Of a DNA stretch of 64,000 nucleotides, positions 63,403 to 64,000 are shown piece by piece (position 1 is the stretch's first letter; every line of letters begins with the position of its first letter). Position numbers and translations under genes: made by a program. The notes beneath the pieces were generated by a model. That model did no database searches and was not told where the DNA came from. It saw only the letters and a list, made by a program, of their open reading frames with translations. This DNA is from Kangiella taiwanensis (GTDB lineage: Bacteria; Pseudomonadota; Gammaproteobacteria; Enterobacterales; Kangiellaceae), in NCBI RefSeq assembly GCF_020005165.1, contig NZ_JAHCLT010000001.1, positions 62,001-126,000 on the forward strand, in the 5' to 3' direction.

Positions 63403-63849
63403 ATGAACCACAAACAGCTAGAAAACCTTGTCCATCAAGAGATTCCAATCACCAAAGCATTGGACATCCGCATCGCAGAGCTCAGTGCCACCAGCATAAA
63501 AGTCATGGCGCCTTTTGAAGCCAACAAAAATATCCACAACACTGCTTTTGCTGGCAGCATTTACACAGTGGCAACAATTGCCGGCTGGTCACTGGTGAGT
63601 CACATTGCTCATCATCATGATCTCCAGGGATCCGTGGTTTTAGCCAAAGCTGATATCCAGTACAAGAAACCTATCAATGGCGATATTGTGGCCCACTGCT
63701 CTGTTGATGATCCGGCACAGTTAGATACGTTCATCCAATCCTTTGAGCGCAAGAACCGAGCGCGGTTAAACCTTACCATCAACGTGGTCGAGTCGGGTGA
63801 CATAAAAGCGTTACTCAATGCTAACTTTGCGCTGGTAGGGAAAAGCTAA
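63403..63849 (+). CDS. YiiD C-terminal-type thioesterase
   Basis: A hotdog-fold protein, 148 residues from the ATG at 63403; a GTG at 63370 would add 11 residues and neither start has a strong ribosome binding site. The motif NIHNTAFAGSIYTVATIAGW followed by the central helix, and KADIQYKKPING, match the thioesterase domain found alone or fused to an acetyltransferase in YiiD. The likely substrate is an acyl-CoA or acyl-ACP. Divergent from the VWA operon. Confidence 0.8.
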   Translation: MNHKQLENLVHQEIPITKALDIRIAELSATSIKVMAPFEANKNIHNTAFAGSIYTVATIAGWSLVSHIAHHHDLQGSVVLAKADIQYKKPINGDIVAHCSVDDPAQLDTFIQSFERKNRARLNLTINVVESGDIKALLNANFALVGKS

Positions 63850-63853
63850 ACCA

Positions 63854-63876
63854 CTGCATTATCAGTGTTAATGCAG
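63854..63876 (+). terminator. Hairpin after the thioesterase gene
   Basis: CTGCATTA (63854-63861) pairs perfectly with TAATGCAG (63869-63876) across a 7-base loop, 5 nt past the stop. There is no U-run, so it may stabilise mRNA rather than terminate. Confidence 0.35.
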
Positions 63877-63895
63877 ACTCTATTAAGGCGCGCGG

Positions 63896-63939
63896 TGTCA
63901 TAAAACTGTCACACTCGACTGAGTGACACTGACTATAAT
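63896..63939 (+). promoter_or_regulatory. PhoB box and -10 of a phosphate-regulated promoter
   Basis: TGTCATA (63896-63902), AAAC, TGTCACA (63907-63913) are two direct 7-base repeats at 11-base spacing, nearly the textbook Pho box (compare E. coli pstS, TGTCATAAAACTGTCATA). A consensus TATAAT is at 63934-63939 with no good -35, as expected where PhoB recruits polymerase. The promoter points off the right edge of the window. Confidence 0.75.
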
Positions 63940-63988
63940 TGTCCCCAGAATTATTACCGTTCCCGAATACCTTGCTGGGGTTATCACA

Positions 63989-64000
63989 ATGTTTCATCGA
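63989..64000 (+). CDS. Possible start of the PhoB-controlled gene (four codons only)
   Basis: ATG at 63989 follows GGGG by eight bases and reads Met-Phe-His-Arg to the end of the window. It is about 45 nt downstream of the expected transcription start. Too little is present to identify the gene. Confidence 0.3.

Overview
The window looks like a chromosomal segment of a marine gammaproteobacterium with moderate GC. Gene order (mltB-rodA-mrdA-rlmH-rsfS-nadD-holA-lptE-leuS, lnt-corC-ybeY-ybeZ-miaB, metY-rimP-nusA-infB-rbfA-truB-rpsO-pnp, a 14-gene nuo cluster) is typical of the class. The secreted peptidases, caa3-type oxidase and protein style suggest a Kangiella-like member of the Oceanospirillales; this is inference from gene content only. 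No phage, insertion sequence, CRISPR array or defence island was seen. Almost all housekeeping genes lie on the minus strand.

Region 1 (1-17.6 kb, minus): cell elongation and envelope genes (MltB, RodA, PBP2), ribosome and tRNA factors (RlmH, RsfS, LeuS), NAD and replication genes (NadD, HolA), LPS assembly (LptE), an unknown small gene, then Lnt, CorC, YbeY, YbeZ, MiaB and a sodium:solute symporter. Region 2 (17.7-25.05 kb, plus): an accessory island of exported proteins. It holds a YceI-like lipoprotein, a short VIT-like protein, an M4 and an M28 peptidase whose twin PPC tails are identical in protein sequence, and a membrane endonuclease/exonuclease/phosphatase protein. Region 3 (25.07-36.2 kb, minus): two small envelope proteins, a MITE-like repeat, then the pnp/rpsO and truB/rbfA/infB/nusA/rimP translation cluster headed by the initiator tRNA gene with its own strong promoter and a hairpin-rich rimP leader. 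Region 4 (36.36-50.83 kb, minus): complete nuoA-N for respiratory complex I. Region 5 (51.1-55.2 kb): an HD-GYP c-di-GMP phosphodiesterase behind a CRP-like site, a YheT-type hydrolase, and a divergent pair (His-rich secreted protein / PKHD dioxygenase) sharing a Fur-like box. Region 6 (55.2-63.3 kb, minus): coxB-coxA-ctaG-coxC encoding a caa3-type oxidase, then a VWA lipoprotein / ECF sigma / anti-sigma-like operon. The window closes with a thioesterase (plus) and a strong PhoB-box promoter aimed off the right edge.

The genes combine into growth, translation and aerobic respiration modules (complex I feeding electrons to a caa3 oxidase). Regulatory signals for cAMP-CRP, iron and phosphate sit at the borders between modules. 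The most unusual items are the GGA-loop hairpin repeat family (two copies), the 191-residue identical twin-PPC tail, the VWA/ECF/anti-sigma operon in which two proteins carry a TonB-receptor-like IVVTGSRV segment, the Fur-box divergent pair, and a folded leader in front of the M4 protease.
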